A DNA stretch of 64,000 nucleotides from positions 14,137,459-14,201,458 of the forward strand of contig JAJLRJ010000014.1 in the NCBI GenBank assembly GCA_024195265.1. Reading direction: 5' to 3'. A program made the translations under genes and the position numbers. The DNA comes from Dendrophyllia cribrosa. Lineage: Eukaryota; Cnidaria; Anthozoa; Scleractinia; Dendrophylliidae. Positions 22,953-31,563 of the stretch are shown one piece after another. Position 1 is the first letter of the stretch; every line of letters starts with the position of its first letter. Under the pieces are notes generated by a model that saw only the letters and a program-made list of their open reading frames with translations, had not been told where the DNA came from and ran no database searches.

Positions 22953-24733
22953 AAATCCTAATCCATATAAGATGAACACCTCTAAGATGGACAACGGACA
23001 ATTTGAAACTGTCAACAGACACTTGAGAAGTGCTTTTTTAGTGAAAAATACCTCAAAACAGAAATGTACGTGCTGAATATGTACAAACGAGTCCACTTTT
23101 CTAATATTGTTGTTCCAGTTTGTAAGTTTTGCTTAAGTGACACGGACTAAAACAGATGTGTATTCATTGTACATAGGTCAATTTAGCTTGATTATCTCAG
23201 AATTACTGGTGCCACGTTACCTCAACTCTCTATAAGCCGGACACCTCTCTAACACGGACAGTTGGGGCCGGTCCCAACTGTGTCTGTCTTAGAGAGAGTT
23301 GAGTACATGTATACAGAAATCTTTCCAGGATTTCTTTCAAGGGATCATCACTATCAGAACTACTATTTACAAATTATGTAATTTAAATTGTAACTAACCT
23401 GTTACAGGTTTATATAATATTGAGTCCAGTGATGAGGCATCCTCAAAAGTGCAATCAAATGAGGCACTAAAGTTATACTCTGTGCTGCGAGTTTCAGTGT
23501 TGGCCTCAACTTTAGGTGATTCTCCCAGTTGATTAGCTCCAAACTCAAGTCTTACTAATGAGTTTAGAGAATCACCTTTTGACCCTTTCTGTAAAATAAA
23601 TAGTCACTTATATATTTATTAAAATAATATTTATATACATTGTGAAATTAGTTTATTTGTAATCTTGTAATTAATAAAGGCCGCCTTTGTCCCAAACTTT
23701 GCCGGTCATGTTATGTTTATGGCTAAAGTACAATTTAGGCGAAGTTAAACTCGAGCTTGTTGCTGGTCAGAGGTCACGCGCTTCATTGTACCTGGGGGCG
23801 CCCTTTGGATATTGCAGGGGTCGCCGTGCCCGCCACTGCTTGCCTGCTTGCTCGCATCTTTGCTTGCTCTACTCGCTTGTTCGTCCGCTGCACCCAGCCC
23901 TTCCCTCCCTGTTGGTAAGTATGGACATGGGTAGGTATGAAGGTGTGTTTTTTCCACTGAGCATCTCAGTATGACAGGTGCCTGGGTGGGGGGCAGTGTC
24001 ATGGTTGCCATGGTTTCCTCCGTGCAACTGGAGTCTGCCTGCTGCATATTCACTCCCCCACTGCGCGGCACCTAATCCCAAGCTCATCTCGAGCGATAAG
24101 TTTAAGGTATGCGAAAGTGGCAGTGGAAAATTGGTTTCTGGTGCAAACTAATGAACCTTGTGAACGTACACTACTCGCTGTACTAATCAAGGCACGTACT
24201 AAATAAGCTTATTGCCTCCAAAAAAACTGATAAGTGACTTCATCATAAAGTAATATTAGCGAAACTTTAGATTATAAGAAAAACTTAGGCTAAATTGCAG
24301 AATACCCCGCAACTTATTAGCATCTTATTGAATAACAATAGTGCCTATTGTTTCATGCTCGTTTTTCCTGGGTTAGGGTTTGGGCTAGCTCTAGGACTTT
24401 GTTAGAAGTTGCGGGGTATTCTGCAATTGCTCCAAAACTTAAGCTTACATGTAAGTCTATAGCTACTAGCTTCTACTCGATACACAAACATACCATAACC
24501 CCGTTTTAGCTTTCTTCGGCATTGTTGATTGTTTAGCGTAGATACGTTAAATAATCTTACACTAACTCCCACGTTGTTCACAGTCAGAAAGATGCCCCAT
24601 AAGCTTAAATCATAAATAGGATAAAGCTTTATTCTGCATAATTTTTAAAACTCACCAGATTTTTGCATCGTATCACAGTTATTATGACTGATTCTGGAGT
24701 TCTAATAGCCGTTGCATCTTCTTCGTTTGCCAT
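7298..24733 (-). CDS. CFAP70: CFAP70 (cilia- and flagella-associated protein 70), 5' part, 12 exons
   Basis: CFAP70 is an axonemal protein of motile cilia with an N-terminal C2-like region and C-terminal TPR repeats. Exons on the minus strand: 24733-24656, 23588-23399, 21288-21190, 20779-20700, 19958-19894, 19343-19229, 15077-15024, 14445-14375, 12244-12095, 8640-8464, 8184-7998 and 7372-7298. All have AG/GT borders and matching phases, giving 447 codons without a stop. Recognisable family stretches are [19 protein letters not shown] (exon 2), [14 protein letters not shown] (exon 3), [10 protein letters not shown] and [13 protein letters not shown] [16 protein letters not shown] (exon 10), and [11 protein letters not shown] (exon 11). 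The start ATG at 24733 is the first in frame and places the C2-like strand at residues 16-30. The TPR half lies beyond the left edge, past an intron longer than 7.2 kb. Similarity is judged from memory of the family, without alignment. Confidence 0.9.
7480..7965. repeat. Diverged copies of the ACAAGGTGGTTCTAAC repeat family
   Basis: Two or three old units with GACTCAAAGTTAGAATCA, CACAAGGGGGTTCTG and AGCTTTCAAAT motifs match the tandem repeat at 31680-32270 in inverse orientation. Confidence 0.6.
7998..8184 (-). CDS. CFAP70: CFAP70 exon 11
   Basis: It encodes [20 protein letters not shown], then an Ala/Lys-rich linker ending QGKADAKTK. Phase 2 in, phase 0 out; donor AAAG|GTATAG. Confidence 0.9.
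8464..8640 (-). CDS. CFAP70: CFAP70 exon 10
   Basis: It encodes [20 protein letters not shown] through [19 protein letters not shown], strongly conserved in the family. The acceptor is TTAAG|TTTGC, not the nearby TTTGCAG|AAT, because the phase (2) requires it. Confidence 0.92.
8812..9085. mobile_element. MITE with GTTTTCAATTGAGTGT ends
   Basis: A terminal inverted repeat of about 28 bp (left TTTTCAATTGAGTGTTGAAA, right the inverse of TTTTCAATTGAGTGTCGAAA) with no coding content. It lies in CFAP70 intron 9. Confidence 0.75.
10065..10865. mobile_element. Harbinger-type element, internally deleted
   Basis: The ends are AGCCGTGGTTACACTAACCC and the inverse of AGTTGTGGTTACACACACC. The 3-bp direct repeat ATT flanks both sides (10062-10064 and 10866-10868). 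It carries a transposase N-terminal remnant on the minus strand. Confidence 0.75.
10376..10495 (-). pseudogene. PIF/Harbinger transposase N-terminal fragment
   Basis: The frame includes [15 protein letters not shown] and [16 protein letters not shown], the usual N-terminal motif of Harbinger (DDE Tnp4) transposases. The reading frame diverges after that and the catalytic part is missing, so it cannot be functional. Confidence 0.7.
11013..11450. repeat. Two-copy tandem repeat of about 223 bp
   Basis: Both copies contain GTTTCTATAAGGACAAAGTT, CACGTGCA and TAGTAATC in the same order, with second-copy landmarks 223 bp later. It lies in CFAP70 intron 9. Confidence 0.7.
11832..11877. repeat. CAAA/CATA microsatellite
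   Basis: ACATACATAC followed by ACAAACAAACAAACAAAC. A simple repeat. Confidence 0.85.
12095..12244 (-). CDS. CFAP70: CFAP70 exon 9
   Basis: It encodes [19 protein letters not shown] and then [20 protein letters not shown], the acidic linker and the tryptophan-containing segment of CFAP70. Phase 2 at both ends, chosen because only this acceptor (GTCAG|TGTC) keeps the frame open. Confidence 0.85.
12624..14234. mobile_element. 1.6-kb element with about 80-bp TIRs
   Basis: The ends share GGGGCAT-CCAGCCTATGTT and TCTCGCTCAGATTTG in inverse orientation, with ATTT on both flanks (12620-12623 and 14235-14238). It holds a nested hAT-like MITE and no recognised transposase. It lies in CFAP70 intron 8. 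Confidence 0.78.
13128..13459. mobile_element. Nested 332-bp hAT-like MITE with GGTACC repeats
   Basis: Flanked by the perfect 8-bp direct repeat AATAGACG (13120-13127 and 13460-13467). The ends are inverted, with GGGGGTGCTCGTCG arms. Inside are five direct copies of CCTAAAAGGTACC or close variants. The right end is a 24-bp C run. Confidence 0.8.
14375..14445 (-). CDS. CFAP70: CFAP70 exon 8
   Basis: It encodes [18 protein letters not shown] and a short tail; the RKW matches the KKWP position of the family. Phase 0 in, phase 2 out; donor ACAG|GTAAAT. Confidence 0.78.
15024..15077 (-). CDS. CFAP70: CFAP70 exon 7
   Basis: An 18-codon exon encoding [18 protein letters not shown], fitting the family pattern of a short charged segment followed by NGTLK. 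Phase 0 both ends; acceptor ACAG|AAGGAG, donor AAAG|GTAAG. Confidence 0.82.
15737..16264. mobile_element. ACACCGCA-rich nested element
   Basis: The ends are AAGGA-GGGGGGACA-type inverted repeats. The interior has about a dozen direct copies of ACACCGCA or close variants at each end. No coding content is recognised. Confidence 0.6.
16336..17214. mobile_element. TTAA-flanked TIR element (piggyBac or Kolobok style)
   Basis: TTAA occurs at 16332-16335 and 17215-17218. The TIR AGTGCCTATGAAATGAA is perfectly inverted at the other end. 879 bp without a transposase. Confidence 0.75.
17975..19054. mobile_element. Foldback element with CCGCCATGTTGGAGGA ends
   Basis: The ends share AGTGTGTG and GCC-CCATGTTGGAGGA in inverse orientation. 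The right half contains a very large palindrome (18658-18925). It lies in CFAP70 intron 6, close to exon 6. Confidence 0.7.
18658..18925. repeat. Large inverted repeat, about 120-bp arms
   Basis: Arms around a short centre pair nearly perfectly, including GAATTCTCCGAGCTT and TTTTCGAAGCGCTTGGCATT. A second hairpin, TTCTCGACACTTAG/AATCTGAGTGTCGAGAAC, forms the tip. Confidence 0.88.
19229..19343 (-). CDS. CFAP70: CFAP70 exon 6
   Basis: It encodes [20 protein letters not shown] through LPIPISTE. The acceptor (ACAG|CAAAC) and the first ten or so codons resemble the units of the intronic tandem array immediately upstream of it (to about 19760), so this edge was the likely seed of that array. Phase 2 in, phase 0 out. 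Confidence 0.88.
19317..19760. repeat. Tandem array derived from the CFAP70 exon 6 acceptor edge
   Basis: About six units of 60-70 bp, each with a TGTCCAAATGGACACTTA-like core followed by GATTGCTGT and AGTATAAACAAGTTTAAT. The first unit overlaps the true exon 6 acceptor and its codons KLLSVHVD. Later units look like decayed copies, and translate as LLSVHLD-type peptides. Confidence 0.8.
19894..19958 (-). CDS. CFAP70: CFAP70 exon 5
   Basis: It encodes [20 protein letters not shown], matching the CFAP70 position before the LLxVxxxxAxSVPE motif. Acceptor GTAG|CCTGAA, donor AACAG|GTTAG, phase 2 out. Confidence 0.85.
20172..20262. repeat. Short inverted repeat with CCCCCAATACAA arms
   Basis: CCCCCAATACAATGTTGAG pairs with CTCAACTTTGTATTGGGGG around a 30-bp loop. 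It is possibly a small MITE end pair in CFAP70 intron 4. Confidence 0.5.
20700..20779 (-). CDS. CFAP70: CFAP70 exon 4
   Basis: It encodes [19 protein letters not shown] plus a Thr-rich end. Phase 1 in, phase 0 out; acceptor GAAG|GAGAAG, donor TTCTG|GTACAT. Confidence 0.85.
21190..21288 (-). CDS. CFAP70: CFAP70 exon 3
   Basis: It encodes residues 90-123, [17 protein letters not shown] followed by [14 protein letters not shown]. It completes the C2-like domain. Phase 1 in and out; donor CACG|GTATG. Confidence 0.92.
22726..23307. mobile_element. TACAGTCAACTCTCTCTTAA-type element
   Basis: CAGTCAACTCTCTCTTAATG at left is the inverse of the right end, CTCAACTCTCTCTAAGACAG. Inside are repeated GGACACCTCT motifs in both orientations. 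It lies in CFAP70 intron 2. Confidence 0.65.
23399..23588 (-). CDS. CFAP70: CFAP70 exon 2
   Basis: It encodes residues 27-90, including [19 protein letters not shown] and [19 protein letters not shown], the most diagnostic CFAP70 stretch. Acceptor TACAG|AAAGGG, donor ACAG|GTTAG, leaving phase 1. Confidence 0.92.
23660..24100. other. GC-rich stretch of unknown nature in CFAP70 intron 1
   Basis: Richer in C and G than the neighbourhood, with CTTGCTTGCTC-type repeats. Open frames on both strands overlap and show no recognised domain or splice frame. Confidence 0.4.
24293..24428. mobile_element. Foldback MITE with TTGCAGAATACCCCGCAACT arms
   Basis: Perfect inverted 23-bp arms around about 90 bp. 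It lies in CFAP70 intron 1, 230 bp from the exon 1 donor. Confidence 0.7.
24656..24733 (-). CDS. CFAP70: CFAP70 exon 1 (start codon)
   Basis: It encodes 26 residues beginning [16 protein letters not shown] and ending VIRCKNL, the first strand of the C2-like domain. It ends in phase 0 at donor CTG|GTGAGT. Confidence 0.88.
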
Positions 24734-24863
24734 TGTCAGCGTTTGCTAGCGTGTTTAAAGGCGTCTATGGCCGAGTAATTTATCTTTTACAGACGATTAA
24801 TCCATATAAGTTTATCTGCTGTAGAAAAGAACCGCCATAATCGCCATATTGAACTTTTTTACT

Positions 24864-24877
24864 GTTGCTATGACAAC
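24864..24877. promoter_or_regulatory. RFX X-box in the CFAP70 promoter
   Basis: GTTGCTATGACAAC is a near-perfect imperfect palindrome of the X-box type (consensus GTTGCCATGGCAAC). It lies 131 bp upstream of the CFAP70 start codon. RFX factors drive ciliary genes through such sites in animals; that it acts on CFAP70 is inference. Confidence 0.65.
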
Positions 24878-25479
24878 TGGAGCCTCACTTATTCAGCTGC
24901 TGGCTTCTATTTATGCGGGCGTCATACACCGGCCCGCGTTCTGGTTCAGGTAGGGGCAAGATTTGAGTATCACCCCATATATTAATTTATGCCAACGCTC
25001 CATTGTTGATTAAAGCATATGCATATTCCGTGAAAGTTGGAGTAAAACAAAACAAGGATTTCTCTTTATGGAACCCTTCTGGGAGGGGAGAGGAACGGGC
25101 ACTCAAATATCCCATCTCCCTATTTTTTAAAACATTACATTTCAGAATTCCCATCAGTAAGATTAATTGTCAAAGTTACAAATGAGTGACAGGCCTGCAC
25201 GACTCCCGCTGTTTGCAAATAAGATATTCTTAGCCTGCGAGCAGGCACTCTTATTTGGATTTGCCGCGATTTCGATTTGCGAGCGGCAAAGCCGCGAGTA
25301 AAAAAAAGTCCGTCGCTTCCTCGCCCCTCTTTATATATCTCCCCAGCAAAGGTTGATTCTGTATTAAATGTTCATCAGGATTTTCTTTAAATTGGACACT
25401 GCTGGGTGACATTGTGTGAGAAATGAGATAATTTTCTTGTGCGCTTTTTCCTTCTGTTGAAGGGTCGACTTTCATTCTT

Positions 25480-25637
25480 TGAATTTCCTAGTTCCCCAGG
25501 TTTTCTGCCTGGCTTGAGGCAAGCCACTGGATATCTGGTCACTTTAACATTGACAGACACGTGTCCAATGCCGACTGATAGCAAACACTTTAGAGACCTT
25601 TTGGACGCTGTAAGTCTTTCCGATATGTAAGCAACAT
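25480..25637 (+). pseudogene. Possible LINE endonuclease fragment
   Basis: The frame PTDSKHFRDLLDAVSLSDM resembles the CR1/L2-type endonuclease motif before QHVxxPTHxxGHTLD. After the hAT element, the sequence resumes with a similar short fragment. Weak, frame-broken similarity. Confidence 0.35.
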
Positions 25638-27701
25638 CAGGCCCGTAGGAGTAGGGGGGGCCGGGTAGGCCCGTGCCCCCCCACTTTTCGGGTGAAAATT
25701 AAAAAAAAGAAGACTGCCACTTAACCGTCGAAAATATTGAGATAATAAAACAACGCAATTCCTCCTTCCATTTTACAAAATATGTTGTCAGGGCGCATTT
25801 TTTAAACCTGACAAGCTCGTTTAAATCCGTTAAATGCTAGAAAAGCACAAGCTTTATACAATGAGACATGGGATTGCGTTACATTAACCGCTGACCCGTG
25901 AAGATAAGTCAGCGAGCGCTCCAGCGAGCGCTCCAGCGAGCGCTCCAGCGACCGTTCTTCGTTCACTTCCCTCATGCGTGCTTTAGTTTTGATCGATCTA
26001 CGTTCTTTTTTTCCTGTTGTGGCGTACACTGAGGTAGGCAATTGTCACAATCAGTTTGTTTGTTAATATTTTTATAATTTTATTTAAGGAAATCCTTTTA
26101 CAGTGCACAGTGGACGATGATTAAGCCTTTACATTAGGAAAAGCTAACATTTGGCGGGAATTATATTAATCCCGGGATAATGGCTGTGGCTGCACCTAGC
26201 AAGTAAACTGGGTTAGTTTTTGAATAACCTGGCCAAAACTTTTCCAAAACGTAAGCTGGTAAAAAAGGGTTAAACCGGATTAATTTTTATGAGCGACCGG
26301 ACTCAATTAGAGTTAGAGACAAAAAAATCACTTCATATTTATAAGAAAGAGAAGATGAACTTGGACGTTAGGCAAAAGACATAATTTTCGAAACTGTACT
26401 GCTTGCGTGCAAGGTACTTGATGACGAGGTCAGCGACAGTGCATTCTGTTTTATTTGTACTAAGGCATTGAAGGAATTTAAGCTAACGAATGCCTCAGCT
26501 GAAAAGGCATTCATTTCAGTCAACTGGTTATAGAAACTGGAAAAATGCTACTCTCAAGTTTTCAAGTCACGAAAGGTCGAAGTGCCACATGGAAGCAATA
26601 CAGCGTCTCTATGTTGTACATGCCCAGGACAACTAGGGACGTGGGGGAATCGTTATCTTACTTGCACGCCGAACAAAAACGTGAAAACAGACATTGCTTC
26701 CTAACAATATTATCAAATTTACGGTTTTTAGCACGTCAAGGATTAGCCATAAGGGGTGATGGCAATGAACAGAATTCCAACTTTCAGCAGCTACTCGCGT
26801 TATTATATGGTCAAGAGACGATTCGCTTCTGAAAGCCTGGTGAGAGAGAAAGACTGACAAGTACACATCGCCAGAAGTCCAGAATAGCATTTTAGGCATT
26901 ATGGCGGACAAAATAGTGCGAAACATCGTATCATCTATTCAAACAAGTCCTTTCTTTGCAATTATGGCTGACGAATCTGTGGACAAATCAAACAAAGAAC
27001 AACATGTAACTTGTTTGCGATGGGTAGATGAGAAATTCAACGCTCACGAGGAATTTTTAGGTCTCTATGAAGTACCAAACACAGAGGCAGTGATTCATAA
27101 TATTTAAATCCATTGAAGACATTTTTAAGCGGCTAAATCTTTCTTTTACAAAGGTAAGAGGACAATGCTATGATATGGCTGCTGCCATGGCCGGGTCCAG
27201 GAATGGTGTGGCTGTTAAGATTCGTTCACTGGAACCGAGAGCCGTGTATACACATTGCTATGGGCATGCACTAAATCTTGCATGTTCAGATACGCTTAAA
27301 CGCTGTTCATTGTTGCAAGATGCGCTGAATGTTTCAAAATTTGGACACTTCTCAGAAGCCGACCTACCCTGAACATTTAGCTAGTTAATTAGTAGTGATG
27401 GAAAACACAGCTATATTTACAACTATGGTCTATCGTCTGGGACAGCCTGTCTATAATATCTGTATTATACTCAGACTAGGTAGCAGTTCATATTTTTTTG
27501 CTGCAATACAGGTGAAAAATTGCTTGAAGATAGCCTGAAATAGCAATTACTGTATCAAAACGTGTTTAATAAATGCCCCAGTCTGCATAAGAGCGTATTT
27601 TGTCTTTCAAGATTTGGCATGGGGGTGGGGGTAGAGAAGGGGTCTCGGCCGACAACAGTCGATCGTGCCCTCTCACTTTCAAATTCGTTCCTACGGGCCT
27701 G
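25638..27701. mobile_element. hAT-type DNA transposon (degenerate)
   Basis: Perfect 13-bp TIR CAGGCCCGTAGGA at both ends. AACAT directly flanks both ends (25633-25637 and 27702-27706). It carries a broken DUF4371/ZMYM1-like transposase. Near the left is a fourfold 12-bp repeat, CAGCGAGCGCTC (25911-25950). Confidence 0.82.
26390..27372 (+). pseudogene. hAT transposase (TTF zinc finger + DUF4371 type), broken
   Basis: In order: a TTF-type zinc-finger frame (FCFICTKALKEFKL), a block with FLARQGLAIRGDGNEQNSNF, then MADKIVRNIVSSIQTSPFFA with IMADESVDKSNKEQ, and AMAGSRNGVAVKI plus AVYTHCYGHALNLACSD. These are typical of hAT-related ZMYM1-like proteins. The blocks are in different frames with in-frame stops (for example TAG at about 26531). 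The C-terminal dimerisation region is missing, so the protein is dead. Confidence 0.8.
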
Positions 27702-27725
27702 AACATACCCATATCTGGTTACGAT

Positions 27726-27858
27726 TAAAAGGGATGACTCGAAAGGACTTCATTAAATATTCAACACTAACATCAAACGATGTTTTTCCTGATCAGCCAA
27801 AGACCGTATTGTAAATTACGCATATTCAATGAGTTCCTCTTTTGAGTCATCCCTTTTA
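27726..27858. mobile_element. Small MITE with TAAAAGGGATGACTC ends
   Basis: A 15-bp inverted repeat around about 100 bp with no coding content. Confidence 0.55.
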
Positions 27859-27960
27859 TGGTTCACCCCTATACATCCGGGGACACACTTAAGACGATCA
27901 CAGGATGACGTCATTGTTGGCTCCCCTTGCGCCGACAGTTGCCGTATTTCCTCTCAATGA

Positions 27961-28116
27961 TAGAGCGTTTTCACTTGACGTCATAGCCGCCATATTGGTG
28001 TTCCCGTACAAAAGAATTTTAATTAACTTCTTTTGTTAGGAACACCAACATGGCTGCCATGGCCTTTGTCATTTGAGTCCCACGGGACTGAAGGTCACGT
28101 GAGTGAAAACGCTCTA
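27961..28116. mobile_element. MITE with TAGAGCGTTTTCACT ends
   Basis: The TIR GAGCGTTTTCACT is inverted at the other end, with inner arms around CCATATTGGTGTTCC. TA flanks suggest a TA target. Confidence 0.75.
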
Positions 28117-28641
28117 TAGCCGGGGGCGATTATTAAGTTTTTCGCCCCAAAAGGGGGCGAGTATTCGAGAGGAGGCGATTCATCGAGAGGAGCGATTATT
28201 TTAAAAATTCAGATGTCCAATTTAATTTACCCTACAGCACGCGACTATTTCGAGTGTAATTTCAATACATGGCTTGGAATGGATACTAAAAAGAGCTGTT
28301 TTACCAGCGTTTCTTGAAGGAAAATTAATTGAGTGACAAGGATGATAAAAGAAGAAAGGACGAACAAAGGACGTTTGTTTGACAAGTGATGCAATTTCGT
28401 ACCAGAATTTCAAGGAAAAAGTTTTTTCTCGTAAGCTTTCAAAAGCAATGGATAACTACGTCATGACCAAGTTTTTAAATGTTTGCCAATTACGTTGTAG
28501 AGCTATCTTTACTTGAAATTCGCAACTCCGACACGCTAGGATTTTAGAGCTTGACAAGTTGAGTTTCACCAATCTCCCGCGGAACCTTCGTACCTGATAT
28601 CATGTCGTGATGCTGTCGTGTCCAACACTGTTCCACACAAC

Positions 28642-28805
28642 TAGCCTGTGAACAGGCCCCGGGAACAGGCTTCTTTTTGGTGAATTGGGGTTACGTTAAA
28701 ATTGGCGAGCGAAGCGAGCCGAGCGCAGTCCGTGGACGGCCCGCTTCGCTCGCCGATTTATTAACCTAACCTAATTCCCCAAAAAGAAGCCTGTTCACAG
28801 GCTCA
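28642..28805. mobile_element. 164-bp hAT-like MITE with GCGAGCGAAGCGAG core
   Basis: The ends AGCCTGTGAACAGGC are inverted, flanked by the 8-bp direct repeat CACACAAC (28634-28641 and 28806-28813). The middle contains GGCGAGCGAAGCGAGC and its inverse. Confidence 0.8.
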
Positions 28806-29054
28806 CACACAACATGATTTTGGTTGATTGGTACCCATTCGAGGCTCTCCAATCAAACATCCATATGTCCATAACATCCGTTGTTCAGCTTAGGTCGCAT
28901 TTCCCAACCATGTTAGTTTGCATGTGTGATCGGAGGTACAGATTAGAAAGGTTGACTGATCCAGGTCTGCAAAAGATGACTGTAATTTTGTTCGTGAACG
29001 TAACTTAGTGTTCTTCAACTGGCTTTTCGCTAAGATATAATAAGCCTCTCTCCC

Positions 29055-29198
<144 letters not shown>

Positions 29199-30232
29199 CC
29201 CTCAAATGCACGTGAAATAAACAAGACCCGGAGTGCAAAATAGACGATTTAAGGTATTTATCTTAAGACGGTAGATAAAGCGGGATAGGATGAAGGAGAG
29301 GGACGCTGCGACGAAAGGGGATTGGGCGAGGGAAGAGGAGGTAAGGGTTGGGGTTAATCCTCGCCGATTGCTGACTCACAGCCATATGCATGGCGGACGC
29401 GAAGGACACTCGCACGAAACTCAACTCGCATGAAAACCAAATAGAATGAGGGTTTGTTTGCATGCTAGGTACCTGTCTGTCCTGCAGATAACAAAGGAAG
29501 AACATTCTGTTAGAAAAAAAAATAATAATTTTCATACCAAAAAATTGCCCCCCTGAAAGGAGACATTTGCTCCGGGCGTGCGCGTTACTAAAATGAACTA
29601 TTGCCCATGCGCAGTTGAGCTCGAACGGCCTGGGCGCTAGTCCGCGGGTCACCAATGGAAGCCAAAATGGGCTCAGTCGAAGCATATTGAACTGAAAAAA
29701 TGGCAAAATGACGGGTTTTTTTTCGCTCCAACTGAATCTTATTTCCCACAGATCCCAGTCTCTTCAAAACCGAGTGTGGATGTTGACATTACGCCTATTA
29801 AAATGAGTTATACCGCTAAAAGCGATGACCGCGTAGTTGAACTCCATACAAGCCTTTACGTGACATTGGTTACTTCAAGGTCAAAATGACGGGACTTTTT
29901 TTTAATTAAAATATTTTAACGTTTCCAGAAAGATTAATAACCGAATATCTGGAATCTGAGTGTGGATTTCCGAAAAGTAATTCATAAATGGGCGAAATTT
30001 TGATTTTCCCTTCAAAAAATGGCGTTTTCGCTGTGATTTTAAGGGTCAAATTGGGGGTCTGGGGACGAGTTAAAAAGTCATCCAATTTTTTGCCATGTGC
30101 AAGGATAGGGTTTATTTCAAAGTTCATATCATCATTCTGCAGCACAAAAGATTCCATCCCGTTCAACCTCAAGTCGCATGTTATCTATCAACTTCAGTGC
30201 CCGGCGTTATATCGGCAAAACGGAGCGCTGTC

Positions 30233-30448
30233 TTAGGGCACTTACCATTTGTCAGAACTGGCCGGCCAGACCGGTCCATTTGTAACCAGAATGCATCTTT
30301 TAAAGACTTTTTCCTACAAGTCCATCAAAAGGGTGCATACTATTTGCAAATTTACCAGTCTGGCCGACCAGTTCTGGCAAATAATGGTATAATATTTACG
30401 AATTAGGCGGTCTGGCCGGGCAGTTCTGACAAATGGTAAGCGCCCTAA
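30233..30448. mobile_element. MITE with GGGC-CTTACCATTTGTCAG ends
   Basis: TTAGGGCACTTACCATTTGT on the left pairs with TTAGGGCGCTTACCATTTGT inverted on the right; inner GGCCGGCCAGACC repeats. Confidence 0.8.
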
Positions 30449-30551
30449 AACTCCGTCTTAATGAACACGGAATTACTGATCACAACTCAGCCATGTAGTG
30501 TCACCTACACAACTGTGAACAATTTAGACATTGTTGAAATACACAATCAAC

Positions 30552-30773
30552 ATAATGCCATCAACAGTAAAAGATGTGATATCAAACTAGTTAGGGCTCT
30601 CTTTGTTTATTTCATTCCTTACAAATTATGCGTGTGATGTGTGTAATTCTTGCAATATATATATAATGCCATCAACAGTAAAAGATGTGATATCAAACTA
30701 GTTAGGGCTCTCTTTGTTTATTTCATTCCTTACAAATTATGCGTGTGATGTGTGTAATTCTTGCAATATATAT
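30552..30773. repeat. Exact tandem duplication, 111 bp x 2
   Basis: Two adjacent copies beginning ATAATGCCATCAACAG and ending in TTGCAATATATAT appear identical, indicating a very recent duplication or an assembly artefact. Confidence 0.93.
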
Positions 30774-31020
30774 ATAAGCTACGCTTGTTTTGTAAATTTG
30801 TTCATCGTTTGAAAATGGTTTTGAATTAAACCGAAATATTACCTTTCCATCAATCTATCTCCTCATTGTTGACTCAAATATTGAATACTGTAGAATGTTC
30901 TTCGGAGTTATTTTCATACTTTAAAAATTATTATGTTAGTCGAAAAGACTTGTTCTTTTATTTACCGTATATACAACGCGTAAACGTCCGTGCACTTAGG
31001 TTTTACATTCTGTATTTTAC

Positions 31021-31281
31021 ATCAGTATATACTGAAACAGTGGATAGCATTGTTGGCGCGCTCTGATTGGCTACTGAAACTCGGAATAGCAAGTGCTATT
31101 CACCTCCCAGCAATTTGTGCGCGAAAATTGTAATCGTTGACAGCAATAAATGAGTTAAAAAGCATCATTTTCGTTATATTATCTCACTGTTTCAGTATAT
31201 ACTAAAACAACTATTCACCTCAGTGTAGGTGGGTAGTGGTGGATATTTACCGAGCCCCACCTACACTGAGGTGAATAGTTG
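31021..31281. mobile_element. AGTATATACT-type MITE, copy 1
   Basis: Bounded by CAGTATATACTGAAACAGTG and CACTGTTTCAGTATATACT. It contains GTTGGCGCGCTCTGATTGGC. An adjoining inverted repeat, ACTATTCACCTCAGTGTAGG and its inverse, ends at 31281 close to the GCN2 stop. Confidence 0.75.
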
Positions 31282-31335
31282 TTAATTATTTACTTACAGC
31301 TGAACTAGGGCAAAAATCCCCCATTAAAGTTCCTC

Positions 31336-31563
31336 TTAGAAAAACATTTTAAACATTTCGTCCTTTACACTGTACACAACCACAATGGGTACTTTCTTAG
31401 AGACTTTTAGCTCTCTTATGTCGTCACAAACTCGTTCCAGGTATTTCTTGTAGCGCGGATTTTTATCTGCAATAGTCGCCACACTGGCATCAAAAACGTC
31501 TTCATTTGCATCCAGATCAAGAACCGCTGACATACTGCGCAGAACGGAACCGGGCAAGTCAAC
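31336..31563 (-). CDS. EIF2AK4: GCN2 exon 20 (C terminus, stop)
   Basis: It encodes VDLPGSVLRSMSAVLDLDAN through RYKKYLERVCDDIRELK and ends KMFF-stop, matching the conserved C-terminal dimer/ribosome-binding domain. Confidence 0.93.
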   Translation of the reverse strand, partial: VDLPGSVLRSMSAVLDLDANEDVFDASVATIADKNPRYKKYLERVCDDIRELKVSKKVPIVVVYSVKDEMFKMFF

